Assembly: GCA_009602735.1 (NCBI GenBank) | Contig: WELA01013852.1 | Location: forward strand, 18,782 to 47,873 | Length of the DNA stretch: 29,092 bases | From: Mesotaenium endlicherianum | Lineage: Eukaryota > Streptophyta > Zygnematophyceae > Zygnematales > Mesotaeniaceae | Direction of reading: 5' to 3' | Shown here: positions 1 through 9,700 of the stretch, one piece after another | How positions within the stretch are numbered: the first letter of the stretch is position 1 | How the letters are laid out: the number at the start of each line of letters is the position of its first letter | Position numbers and translations under genes: made by a program | The notes under the pieces: generated by a model | Told to the model about the DNA's origin: nothing | Databases searched by the model: none | What the model saw: only the letters and a program-made list of their open reading frames with translations

Positions 1-584
1 CCCACCCCAATCTCCCCCTCCCCTCCCCCCCTCCCACCCCCCAGCGTTGCTGGCCATCCTGCTCACTGTGGAAGGGGGGGAGGGGGGAGGATAAGATAGT
101 TCTTTCTGGGGACGCAGCTCCTCCCAGTTTCTCGTCCCTGATCTGGTCAGGTCTCCCTCTCCACTCTCTCTCTCTCCTGCTGCTTTACGCTCGCTCCATA
201 TGTAGTCTACCCTGATGAACCTCTTTGGGGTCACATGCTTTTTCATACATAGTGCTGTTCCCCCACAGGCCAGATTGCCAACTCCGTTGATGGGTTCCTC
301 CTCAATGGCTTCCCCCGTTTGCTCCCCAGCACCCTGCCCGACGGGGGGCCGCGTGCCAGGTGTCCGGCCCGGAGAGCACGCGGAGCCCTGCTGCCCCCCG
401 TGTCACACTCTGGGAGCACACGCAGAGCCAGCGGCACAGTGGCTGCTGCGGCTGCTGCACGAGTCGGCGCGCTTGCACGCGCGCGCGGCGTTTCAGAAGA
501 GGCACACTCTGACTCGATTCTCTCCCACCCCGGCAGACTCGCCCCCTCCCCCCCTCCCCAGCTCTCTGCAAGTGTGTCTGCTGT

Positions 585-745
585 CTTGTGTTGTCGCGTG
601 CGCGTGCATGTGTGAATGCGTGTGTCTGTTGCCATGTGTTGGGCTGTGTGCGCGCGTGTGCGTATCTGTGTGTGTGTGTGTGTGTGTGTTGTGTGTGTGC
701 GTGTGTGTGCGTGCGTTCGTGTGTGCGTGCGTGTGCATTTGTAAG
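585..745. repeat. (GT)n/(GC) purine-pyrimidine microsatellite
   Basis: About 160 nt of alternating GT with GC and AT interruptions, including an uninterrupted run of about 11 GT near 667-689. Alternating purine-pyrimidine sequence can adopt Z-DNA. It sits in the inferred intron 1 of the Rubisco-activase-like gene and makes spurious Cys/Val and His/Thr frames on both strands. Confidence 0.9.
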
Positions 746-1135
746 CCTCATGGCAAGAAGACAAGACTCCCAGTTTGTGAGGACAAAGAGGCTAAGAGAG
801 GTTTGGCGAGTCATCAGCTTGTTCGAAGCCGACTAAGGTGCACCCCCTTAAATATGCGACACGTGTCACTAAGGCCACCATTGCCAGGGCAGCCAGCATC
901 TGGGCCAGTCCGATGAAAGGGGCGAGCAATTGAATGCGAAACAATATGCTGGCCCACGTGTTCAGTGGACGCCCACACTGGCAGTGCCCGGCTGCCAGGT
1001 AAGCCCCCTTTCCTACGGGAGCTCCTTTGTGCGTGCAAGGTGGTTCGTATCCTTCCACACTTGTGAACTGACACAAGTGCAGGAACTCACAACAGGCTCG
1101 CTGCGGGGCTCAGTCAGAAAGAGGCTGCTGCAGCT

Positions 1136-1195
1136 ACTGCTGCTTCTGCACGTCTGCTGCTGCTGCTGCTGCTGCAGCAGCAGCAGCAGGTGGTG
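1136..1195. repeat. CTG tract running directly into a CAG tract (self-complementary)
   Basis: After scattered CTG/CTT triplets, seven CTG units are followed without spacer by five CAG units. Because CTG and CAG are reverse complements, either strand can fold into a loop-free hairpin stem. It lies in the inferred intron 1 of the Rubisco-activase-like gene. Confidence 0.85.
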
Positions 1196-1248
1196 AGTGG
1201 AAGGAAGCATCAGAGGAAACACTCGAGCGGGTAAGGAGAGACTCTCAC

Positions 1249-1795
1249 AGTCCTGTCCGAGGAAGTCCCCGGTGAAGAGGCTGTCGACCATTCCCTGTCG
1301 GGCGCCGACGGTTATGTTCGTATTGTCCGAATGCCTCCCTAATGTGTACAGGTAGTCGTCGCCGTCCGGGTTCTTGGCATCCCAAGACGACTGGTGCTTC
1401 TTTTTCTTCTCCTTCCCGTCAGTCTCGTCCAGGCTCTGGCCTGAGCGTGAAGGCGTTTCGTCAGATGAGGGGGAGAGCGGGCTACTCGTTTCAGCGACTT
1501 CTACGTTCAATCCGGCAGGCTCCCCGCCAGCGCCTGCCTTCACTATGAGCGACGAGGTATGCGACCGGCTGTTGCCAGCCGCAGATCTGAGCCGCCGAGC
1601 ATGTTTCATCGGGCATAATTCTCTGCTTAAGGTTGCTGTAGCCCTACATTGTGCATTTTCGATTGGCCTAAGCCGCGCTCTTGAACTCAATTTTCTGCCA
1701 GCAACGGGTTCTAGTGAATAATCATGTCGGAAACTAGGTCTGAAACAGAGCGATGATATAGACACACTGCACATTTGCAAGCATTGTGAAGCCAT
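1249..1795 (-). CDS. Rubisco-activase-like AAA+ protein, chloroplast-targeted; exon 1 only (partial gene)
   Basis: This exon encodes the first 182 residues plus one base of the next codon. The ATG at 1795 starts MASQCLQMCSVSISS, and the N-terminus is rich in Ser, Arg and Ala with few acidic residues, as in a plastid transit peptide; IVKAG at residues 84-88 resembles a processing site. An acidic/Ser linker and a KEKKKK run follow, then a block with DYLYTLGR (147-154), ITVGARQGMVDSLF (161-174) and GDFLGQD (176-182). I recall this block from plant Rubisco-activase-like P-loop proteins of the Arabidopsis At1g73110 type, where D(S)DIVFDYR comes next. The donor GTGAGAGT begins at 1248 and leaves a phase-1 T, which fits the expected Ser. 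The Walker motifs should be on later exons; I found none within 1-1248, so the AAA+ core lies off the left edge. Role inferred from family: stromal ATPase related to Rubisco remodelling. An upstream in-frame TTG was not preferred. Confidence 0.72.
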
Positions 1796-2728
1796 CGATC
1801 TAGCGCATAGAAGTGAGAGCAAAGTCGGGGCTCGCTAATTGTTCTATTAGAAACAGCCTTCAGCAGATAAGAATGTTAACAGCGCCCTGATTGTGATACA
1901 AGTTTGGCACTTTCGACTAGCTTTCGACCGACCCTGAGCTGATAATGGGGCACGGAGAGCTTGTGAGCTCTGTGAGCAGATTGCCCTGTGACTGGCTGTG
2001 ACAACGTTCGCTCTATGCTGCAAACTGCCACCCGAGGGCAAAGTGACCATCGCAGCACATCGTGCCTCTGGGCTGCCCCTGGGCGTCGGGCGTGCCCTCA
2101 TCTAAATTGACCTTACAAATTAGCCAGCGTGGAAGTCAAATTGACACGGTCTATACAATTAGAGGCTGGTCGCCCTCCACGCAGAACCATGTTAAAAAAC
2201 TGAGTCAACGGTCGGTGAAGTGGAACCTCTTAGTGCCTCTTGGCGACTTCATGTGAATCAGAGTGATCCAGAGGCCACGACGCCTCCTTATTTGTAAGCG
2301 GGAGGCTCGAGAAGATGCTGGAGGTATGCGAGAATGCATACTTCAAATGGCACAAAATAGGATATTTCTCTATATTTCCCCAATTTAAATATAATCTCAA
2401 CCAGGTTTCCCGTGTTGAGAGGAGTCGATGACGATGACGACTTGTTCGAGGGCTCGAGAGACGCAAAAGAATGGCCTCGAAGTTTTATCGAGAATTGATG
2501 TTAAGGGAGTGCAAATTATAACGACCAACTTAAGTATACAAGCGTCATCCTCTCTGCAGCACGATGGTTATTATTTACAAGCCTCCACTGACCCGAGGCT
2601 GGTGTCTTTCATCTCTTCGGAGCGGGTGTGGCGTGGGGCTTTCTTGCATGAACCTGCATAGGCCCTCAAGTAGTACCCATTGTCGCTTAATGAATTAGTG
2701 CTCCCGATAATTTTAAACCGGCTCATCA
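1796..2728. promoter_or_regulatory. Shared divergent upstream region
   Basis: 933 nt separate the minus-strand ATG at 1795 from the plus-strand ATG at 2729, so both genes must use this interval (or part of it) for promoters and 5' UTRs. I saw no convincing open frame. The AT-rich stretch around 2375-2400 (CCAATTTAAATATAATC) is a CAAT/TATA-like candidate, but start sites cannot be placed from sequence alone. 5' UTR introns are possible on either side. Confidence 0.5.
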
Positions 2729-5245
2729 ATGTTTCAAACTGCCCGCGTTCTTGTTCCTGCCCTTACGAGCCTGAGCATGTCAGCTTGCAGTTTCGTACAG
2801 CCTGCCATGAGGTCCCATTTCAACAGACACGGGGGAAGCACTTCTCAGAGCCACAGGGGCTCACGTAATTCTAGCGTCAGAGCGGGAGGATCAAACCCTT
2901 CCAAAGATGCTTGCTTTAAGAGCAACGTGAAGGTGGGAGCAGCGGTGGACATCGTGCTGAAGGAGGATCAACGGACAGGCAGGCTCACACGTGGCATTGT
3001 GCGTGAGATCTTGACGAACTCTGGGCAGCACCCACATGGCATTAAGGTGCGCCTCTCAGGAGGAGCTGTCGGCCGCGTCCAGGCTTTTGTTCCAAAGGAG
3101 GCAGTCAGGGAAGCCGATTCCTCCAACGGGGACTTGGAAAGCACTGGCAGGAGTACCCAGAGCTCTGACAAGGGCCTAACATCCGAGCAGGCCACAGAGC
3201 CAACCCTAATATTCAGTGCCCGTCAAGACGACAATAAGCAGGGCTCTAACTTCAGCGTGGGGGAAGAGCAGGGCGGCCTGGGTAGCGTGGGCGGCCTGGG
3301 CGGCCAGCAGAAAGTGAGTCCCTTTGCTTCTCTAGCAAGCCTGAGGTCGCAGATAGAAGCCCCCCTTCGAGGCGGGAGCCAGCAAGAGGTCGGGGGGAGG
3401 CTCAGTGCGAACGAGGAGCGAGGAGAGCAAGGGCAGGTGCGGCAAGGACAAGGCTGGCCAGGGTTTAGGCAAGGACAGGGACAAGGGCCGGGGCCGGGGC
3501 AGGGGCAGGGGAACACAGAGAGGGGGGGTAAGCAGAGTCGTGAAGAGGCTTGGAGAAAGAGTAGTGGTGCAAGTGGGAACGTGGCACGGGGGAGATTTGA
3601 CGCAGCAGGTGGGGATCCGCCAGCCCCTGCTCCTCGACAATTGCCTGCGAGGCAAGCTGCACTGCAGGAAGATCGACGGACAGGCCTGCTTGTGGAGGCA
3701 GAGGTGGAAGCAGAGCCAGCTTTCGATGGCGGAAGGGCTGGGGAAGCTCTCGCCGCCCGAGTAGCGAGCAACTCGGGGAGGATGGGTCAGGATCACACGG
3801 GGGCCCAACCCGAGCGTGCCGGCAGAACAACACCTCGCAGGGGGGCACTTGGCGGCGCGACACCTGGCGGCTCAAGAGGAGCAAGAGGGGAGCCGGAGGG
3901 CGAGGTCAGCGGCGCCGCAGGAGCTTCTGCAAAGAGCGGCGCGGGCGGCGGCGCTGCCGGGGGCAGGCCCAGCCCGGAGGCGGTGCCAGCTGGCGGCAGC
4001 GATGAGGAGGAGGAGGAGGTGCAGGTGTACGTGTCGGGCCTGGCGAGCGGCGTGACCCGGGAGGATTACGGCGCGTTGATGCGGAGCATCGGAGGGCTCT
4101 CGCGGTGGAAGTACCTGGTGGGCCCCGAGGGCTGCCGGGGCTACGGCTTTTGCACCGTGAGGAGCGCGGGCGACTTGGAGCGGGTGCTGCAGGCTCTGGG
4201 CGGGACCTCCCTCCAGGGGAAGCAGCTGAGCGCCAAGCCAGCGCGCGCGCGCGAGGACGCGGCTGCCGGCTCGAGCAGAGCGGCAAGAGGAGGGCGGGGC
4301 GGCGGTGCGGCGGAAGGAGGCGGAGGTGAGGGGGAGGGGGAGGGGGAGGGTGGGAGCAGGAGCAGGGCCCCTGGCAGGGCCGGGCTTTCAGGTGCTGCCA
4401 ACAGAGGGGGCCGGGCCTCTTCCGGCCCTAGGGCTCAGGAGGAGCCTTCGGGTCGTGGTCGCGAGAGGCGTGGTGGTTGGGGCAGCTCAGATGCTGGGAG
4501 GGGCGGGGAGGGGGCGTGGCAGAGAGAGGAGGAGAGCGAGGGGAAGGAGGCTGCGGGGGGGCACCACCAGCGCGAAGAGGCTGCGGGTGCAACTGCGAGC
4601 GAGGGGCAGGAGCGAGGGGGTGGCCTTTCAGAGGGGCGAAGAGGGCAGGGCAGCAGCAATGGCGCCGACAGTGGCCGTGGAGGTCAAGGTGGCGGCAGGC
4701 GCAGGCGTGAGGAGGAGAGCAGTGGCCTTGTCAGCGGAGACGCCGTGCGAGACGCGCTGATGGGATTCACGGCCTTGGAGGCTGCATCCGGTCAACCAGG
4801 TCAACGGAGCGCATCAGGTCAACCAGGTCGACAGAGTCAGCCAGGTCAACGGGGTCAACCGAGACATTCAGGCCAGCCGAGTCAACCCGGCCAACGGGGT
4901 GCCAGCGCAGCTGCAGGAGCTTCAGGTTCAGCAAAGACGGCAGAGCAGGAGACGAGCGGGCGCCCACTTGCGCCACCTGTTCCGAGCGGGGAGCAGATAC
5001 TTGCTAGGATGCAGCAGGCGGCTCTGGAGAGAGCGCAGGAGGCTGCCGCTAAGCAGCGGGAGAAGTGCAGCAGGGAGAGAGATAGGGCTAATAGAAGCAG
5101 TAAGGATTCAGCGGCGGCAGGAGTAGCAGTGTCGGAGGCTGACTTGTCGGTGCCGGCTGAGCCGATTGTGCTGAAGCCCGAGTGGGACGCGGAGCTCGCG
5201 AGCTTGCGGGACGAGCTCCATGAAATAAAGTCAATGGCCATTTGA
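2729..5245 (+). CDS. YwbE/DUF2196 domain + RRM protein with long Gly/Arg/Gln-rich linkers (838 aa)
   Basis: One open frame from ATG 2729 to TGA 5243-5245, apparently a single exon. Residues about 65-121 are a clear YwbE/DUF2196 domain (VDIVLKEDQRTGRLTRGIV, then HPHGIKVRLSGGAVGRVQ), a small domain known mainly from bacteria and fungi and of undefined biochemical role. Residues about 431-506 are an RRM, with RNP2-like VYVSGL and RNP1-like CRGYGFCTV. The rest is low complexity: GQGQG near 230-260, GR/RGG-rich 510-680, a GQPGQR-type repeat near 684-723, and a charged helix near 753-795. The C-terminus (PIVLKPEWDAELASLRDELHEIKS) looks ordered and constrained. Met17 (2777) and Met27 (2807) are alternative starts. 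AATAAA occurs at 5224-5229, inside the last codons. I infer an RNA-binding, condensate-type protein; the domain pairing is not one I recognise from a characterised protein. Confidence 0.78.
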   Translation: MFQTARVLVPALTSLSMSACSFVQPAMRSHFNRHGGSTSQSHRGSRNSSVRAGGSNPSKDACFKSNVKVGAAVDIVLKEDQRTGRLTRGIVREILTNSGQHPHGIKVRLSGGAVGRVQAFVPKEAVREADSSNGDLESTGRSTQSSDKGLTSEQATEPTLIFSARQDDNKQGSNFSVGEEQGGLGSVGGLGGQQKVSPFASLASLRSQIEAPLRGGSQQEVGGRLSANEERGEQGQVRQGQGWPGFRQGQGQGPGPGQGQGNTERGGKQSREEAWRKSSGASGNVARGRFDAAGGDPPAPAPRQLPARQAALQEDRRTGLLVEAEVEAEPAFDGGRAGEALAARVASNSGRMGQDHTGAQPERAGRTTPRRGALGGATPGGSRGARGEPEGEVSGAAGASAKSGAGGGAAGGRPSPEAVPAGGSDEEEEEVQVYVSGLASGVTREDYGALMRSIGGLSRWKYLVGPEGCRGYGFCTVRSAGDLERVLQALGGTSLQGKQLSAKPARAREDAAAGSSRAARGGRGGGAAEGGGGEGEGEGEGGSRSRAPGRAGLSGAANRGGRASSGPRAQEEPSGRGRERRGGWGSSDAGRGGEGAWQREEESEGKEAAGGHHQREEAAGATASEGQERGGGLSEGRRGQGSSNGADSGRGGQGGGRRRREEESSGLVSGDAVRDALMGFTALEAASGQPGQRSASGQPGRQSQPGQRGQPRHSGQPSQPGQRGASAAAGASGSAKTAEQETSGRPLAPPVPSGEQILARMQQAALERAQEAAAKQREKCSRERDRANRSSKDSAAAGVAVSEADLSVPAEPIVLKPEWDAELASLRDELHEIKSMAI
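4785..4897 (+). repeat. In-frame GQPGQR-type tandem repeat
   Basis: A degenerate repeat of CAGGTCAAC-like units codes for alternating GQP, GQR and SQP triplets (about residues 684-723) in the YwbE-RRM protein. The unit recurs about nine times with point changes and keeps frame, so it probably grew by slippage or unequal exchange inside coding sequence. Confidence 0.75.
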
Positions 5246-5736
5246 AATCGCAGACAAAAGCTTCATGTGTCATGTGTCTTATGCATTATGGGCTGAATGT
5301 GAGCAAACTTAATGTCGGATCTCTAGTCGGTGTTTAAATAGTAGTGCACGTTGATTGACCAACTTATGAACCCCAAAGAAATTACACAGAAATTTATTGC
5401 TTGCCGGGAGAAGCATGCAGTTTCTCCTTTTTGGGTGTACTATAAGCTCTATTCTCGACCCTGCTCTTGCTCAGAGCAAGGTGAAACAGCAAAGGTGAAC
5501 AACTAACTGTACAAGAGGTGAATGACAACTATACACTGCAGGCTGCAGCGTATGGGGGACCAGACGCTGCTGCTTAGAGTGCTGGGAAGAGAAAGGCATA
5601 AGATCTTTCTAAGACCTTACTTCCTGCAGGCGCAACGACCCGCCCACGTCCCAAATGCTCAAGGCTCAAAAATTCTTTAACCCCTACTATATATAAGACC
5701 TCTAATCGAGACTCTGCCTCCTCTGCCTGAGAGGGC
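5246..5736. other. Convergent intergenic / 3' UTR region
   Basis: 491 nt lie between the stop codons of the convergent YwbE-RRM (plus) and AP2 (minus) genes. On the minus strand AATAAA (TTTATT at 5393-5398 on the plus strand) is a plausible AP2 polyadenylation signal about 340 nt past the stop. On the plus strand CTATATATAAG at 5686-5696 resembles a TATA box pointing into the AP2 gene antisense; no product is evident. Confidence 0.45.
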
Positions 5737-6712
5737 CTATGAATTCATTGAAGAGCCGCACCCTGCCCCACCGTCGATCCCCAAATCGGGTCCGCTACGA
5801 TACGTGTTGTACTGCTCCGGTGACGCCACCTGGCTCGCAAACTTGCCCATATGGGGATACTGCACAGCAGGCATGGGCACAGCTGGCAGCGCCACAGGAG
5901 CACAGACGACGCGCTCCTGGCCCCAGCTGCAGGCGGGCTTCCCCTGCTGCATGAGCGCCATGTGGAAATTCTCTGCGCCGACAGGTGCCCTTAGCCTAGG
6001 CGCCGCCAGCGGCTGCTGCAACGGCGGGCCCTGCATCATGGGGAGGCTCATCCTGACAGCTTGCGGCCCCGGGCCCAGAGAGAGGGACACCTGACCTGGC
6101 AGGACCAGCGCTGGGAGCGAGCTGTGGGAGAGGCTCTGGCATAGGAGCAGCTGGTGCAGGTACTGCTGGGTGAGGTACTGCACCCCCGCCTGCTGTAGGA
6201 GATCCGAGAGGTGACAGCTGGCGCTCTCGTGGCTGCTGCTGTTGCAGCTGCTAGTGCCACCTGGCAGCTGCTGGTGCCACGCAGCGGGGTGCTGCTGGGG
6301 AGAGAAGGGCCCGAAGGGCAATATGCTGCTGCCAGCTGGCGCCTGCGCCTTTGCTGCCGCTGCTGCCGCCCATGGTGTGCTCTGCAGGGCAGCCGTGAGG
6401 GCCGCTTGCACCTGCAGGCTCAGAGCGCTGATGTGGCTTGTGGAGGTGCCGCCATGTGGCGCGTACTGGAGGGGAGCCTTTCTCACTGGCCCCGGCAATA
6501 CCTGTAGCAAGAGTCAGAGTGCGGGGTATAGTCAGCATCTGTCCGACCGACTCCCAAGCTTCTTATTAGCCTTCTTAAATCTTACCGCACCTTTGGCCGT
6601 GAGTGGGTGCGCCTGCTCATCTCGCACTTGCAGATGTGTGCGTGGCTGTGTGTATGTGCATGTGTGTGCATGTGTGTGTTTGTGAAGTTTTTGTGTCTGT
6701 GCGTGTGCGTGT

Positions 6713-6744
<32 letters not shown>

Positions 6745-9700
6745 TTTGTGTTTTGTGTGTGAGGTATGTCTGGCTGTGTGTGCATGCGCGCGCACGCATG
6801 CGCCCATATGTGCATTCAAGACCATACACACCCAAGCTCGGCCTGCTTACATGGACAAGTGCACAGTGCTCGGCGCTGCCTGCAACCTCAGGGCCACCCT
6901 CAAGCCGCAGCAGAAGTATCTGAACCTCAAAATGCAAAAGGCCTCATTCTAAAGCCTCCGCAGGCCCTAACACAGGCCCCAGGGCCCAACCTACTAGCAC
7001 TTTGAAATCCACCCGCTCACGCTGATCAATTTGTGACAAGGACGAGGAGCACACGCATGCGTCGAGTTTCTCGAGCCAGCCCAGGCCCAAATCGCTAACA
7101 CTCTCGACAAGCTCACGCTGCTGCTTCCTGCGTTGTCTATCTAGCAAGAGCAGGCGCGCACGCACGCACGCACGCGCGCGCGCGCATGCACGCATGGGCA
7201 CAGGCACATGCACAACAGGCAAGCCCGTGACTGCTGCACACATGCGGCTGTCGCCCAGCTCACCTTGCTCGCCATTTGGCTACGATCAGCGTCATTGCCG
7301 GCGATGTGCCCCAGGCCCAGCGTGAGCTGCGGCCCGTCGCACGCCGCAACCTGCGCAGCAGCGGCTGCTGCTGCTGCTGCTGCTGCTGTCGCGCTCCCCT
7401 CCTGGAATAGCCCTCCCCTGGCCTTAACAGAAAGAGCCCCGCCCCGCTGCCTCTTTTCTCTCCAACCCTCCCCGCCCTCTTTACCCTCCCCCCCCTCGTC
7501 AAATTTTCCCCCACTTGTCGAATCTCTCCCCACACCTAGCCGGAGAGTCAATTCCTGAGCCTCCTCTTCTCGCTGATCAACAAGCTTTCTCAGCTCCATC
7601 TGGGGGAGGGCTCTTCCAGGGGCGGGCGTGCCAGGGAGGAGTTTTGTGACAAAATCATGCACTGCTGCGGTTGCTGCTGCTACGCCACGTGGCATTGCCT
7701 GAGCCTGGCCAGGCAGGCCCCCTGCTGGACCGACGTGCGGTCCGCCTCCAGCAGGGTGGGAACTCAAACTGCCGCTGCCGATGCCTCGCTGCTGTTGCCA
7801 CTGCTGCTGCTGCTGCTGCTGCAATTGATGTTGCTGTACCTGCTGCTTGTTCCAAGGTTGCTGCTGCTGCTGCGGGCTCTGCTGCTGCTGCTGCTGCTGC
7901 TTCTGCTCCTTCTGTTCCTGTTGCAGCCGGTGTTGCTGTTGCAGGTGTTCCTCTTGCTGGCTCTGCTGCTGCTGCTGCTGTTGCTGGCTTTGCTGTTGCT
8001 GCTGCTGCTGGTATTGTCGCTGTCGGACTCCGGGGGGGTTTGGGCCTCCTCGCTCAAGCAGGCTCACGCAGTGGCTGCTGAAGATGCTGCGGAGTGTCTG
8101 ATTTATGGGCTTGGCCACGAGGGGCCGCGCCTCACTGTTCGGAGGGGGAAGCGCGTTGACTGCCTGTTGACCAGTGGGCCCAGTTGCGAGTCCCTGCAGG
8201 AAGGCCCAGGGGCCCTTCGGTTGACCTGCAGGTTGACCGCCGCCGGCGAGCTGTCCTAGGATTCCCCTTCCATGGTCAACAGGCTGCTGTTGCTCGGGAC
8301 CGGGCTGGGTCGGGACAGGTGGCGCTTGTCTGGTGGCAACGCGTCGTCTGGGCAGGAGCTTCTGTACGGACGCTGCCTGCACGCCACCTGTCCTCTTTTC
8401 CTCCTGCCTCTGGAGCTCCTGCGGCTCCTGCTGCTGCTGCTGCTGCTGCCCCCTGGAACTGCTGTGCAGCCAGCGCTGCGGGGGACAGGTGTCGACACCG
8501 GGGGTTGCTGCAGGCGACGGCCCAGGCGAGGGCGAGGGGGCCAGCTGCTGCAAGGGCGGAAGAGGCTCGGCGCCGAGTGCGCTCTCTCGTGCCACCTGTC
8601 GCATGGAGAAGCACGAGACGACTGTTAGAATCTGATGATGTCATTCATGGAGGTATCGCCAACTATAGATCTATGTAAATATACATATGTATAGATTTAC
8701 ATGTATATATCATTTGAAGGTATACTAAAAAATATATACCTATATAGATATAAATATAAATATATGAACAGATACATATGTAAATGTCTAACTTTATCTA
8801 TATACATGTGAATCTATATATGGATAGATGCGTACGCATATTGAGACACACATATGTATACAGATGTACTTGCATATAGACACAATACGAACATATACAT
8901 TGAAGTATAAGATAATATATGTACAAAATGGACACGCATTATACTTCTACACCTACCTTCTGTGCTACGCAGCGCGCGTGCGGCTTCAAGGCGGCCTCCT
9001 CGCGCTCGCGCAGGCGCTTTCCCACTGCCACCTGTCGGGCCTCCTTGATGCTGCGCGCGCCGCTGGATATCTCCGTTGGCTGCTTCTCACTCGCCACTTG
9101 TCCGCCTGTCACTGACGGACTGCTGGCGGAGGCTGCCGCCGCCAAGGCACTCGCCATGGCCTCTCCTGCATATAAATAAATATGCATGTGATTCAAAATA
9201 AAGTAATTCTATGGTTAAATCATTGGTCTATAATTGATTACATATCACTCGTGATGAAGGCCATAGTGCAGAAGCTCAAGCACGTTAAAAAAAGAAAAAG
9301 AAGTAAACAGGCACGTACAAACAAAGAAAAAGAAGTAAACAAAGAAAAAGAACATGTGATAGAACATGCGCAAGATTATGCACAAGCATGAAGCCATCTG
9401 CGGTCTACCTTATGATTGCATGAAGAGAAATTGATGAAGAATAACCAAATGTGTATCTACGTCCATGGCGGCAGCGCATTCAAAAAGGGTTTGGGGAAAA
9501 AAGAGAAAGCTCACACGCTCGTCATGTACACTACACTCATAATGTAATACTCAGAATTTAACAAGGTTCAGAAAGGGCACCGTCCAAGGTTTCACCCCAT
9601 ATGGATGTACGCGCGTGCACGTGCACGCGCACATGTGTGTATGTGTGTGTGCGTGTGCGCGCGCCCGCGCACGCATAGCATGCGTACACAAATGTCTGCG

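Larger units (their letters stand above)
1..1248 (-). other. Intron 1 of the Rubisco-activase-like gene (continues past the left edge)
   Basis: No exon continuing the protein could be found here on the minus strand, so this is read as intron. It holds pyrimidine-rich DNA at 1-200, a GT/GC-alternating microsatellite at about 585-745, a perfect GACACGTGTC palindrome at 858-867 and a CTG/CAG inverted repeat at about 1136-1195. The long frames here are repeat-driven. An unrecognised short exon is possible but not visible. Confidence 0.45.

Noticed and set aside
243-836. Overlapping His/Thr-rich and Cys/Val-rich open frames on both strands
   Set aside because: They are translations of the GT/CA microsatellite; no conserved motif.
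3223-3884. Minus-strand Pro/Cys/Ser-rich frames opposite the YwbE-RRM gene
   Set aside because: Shadow frames of GC-rich low-complexity coding sequence on the plus strand.
7657-8259. Leucine-rich 200-aa plus-strand frame resembling a membrane protein
   Set aside because: It is CTG repeat read antisense to the poly-Q exon 9 of AP2; the apparent hydrophobicity is an artefact.
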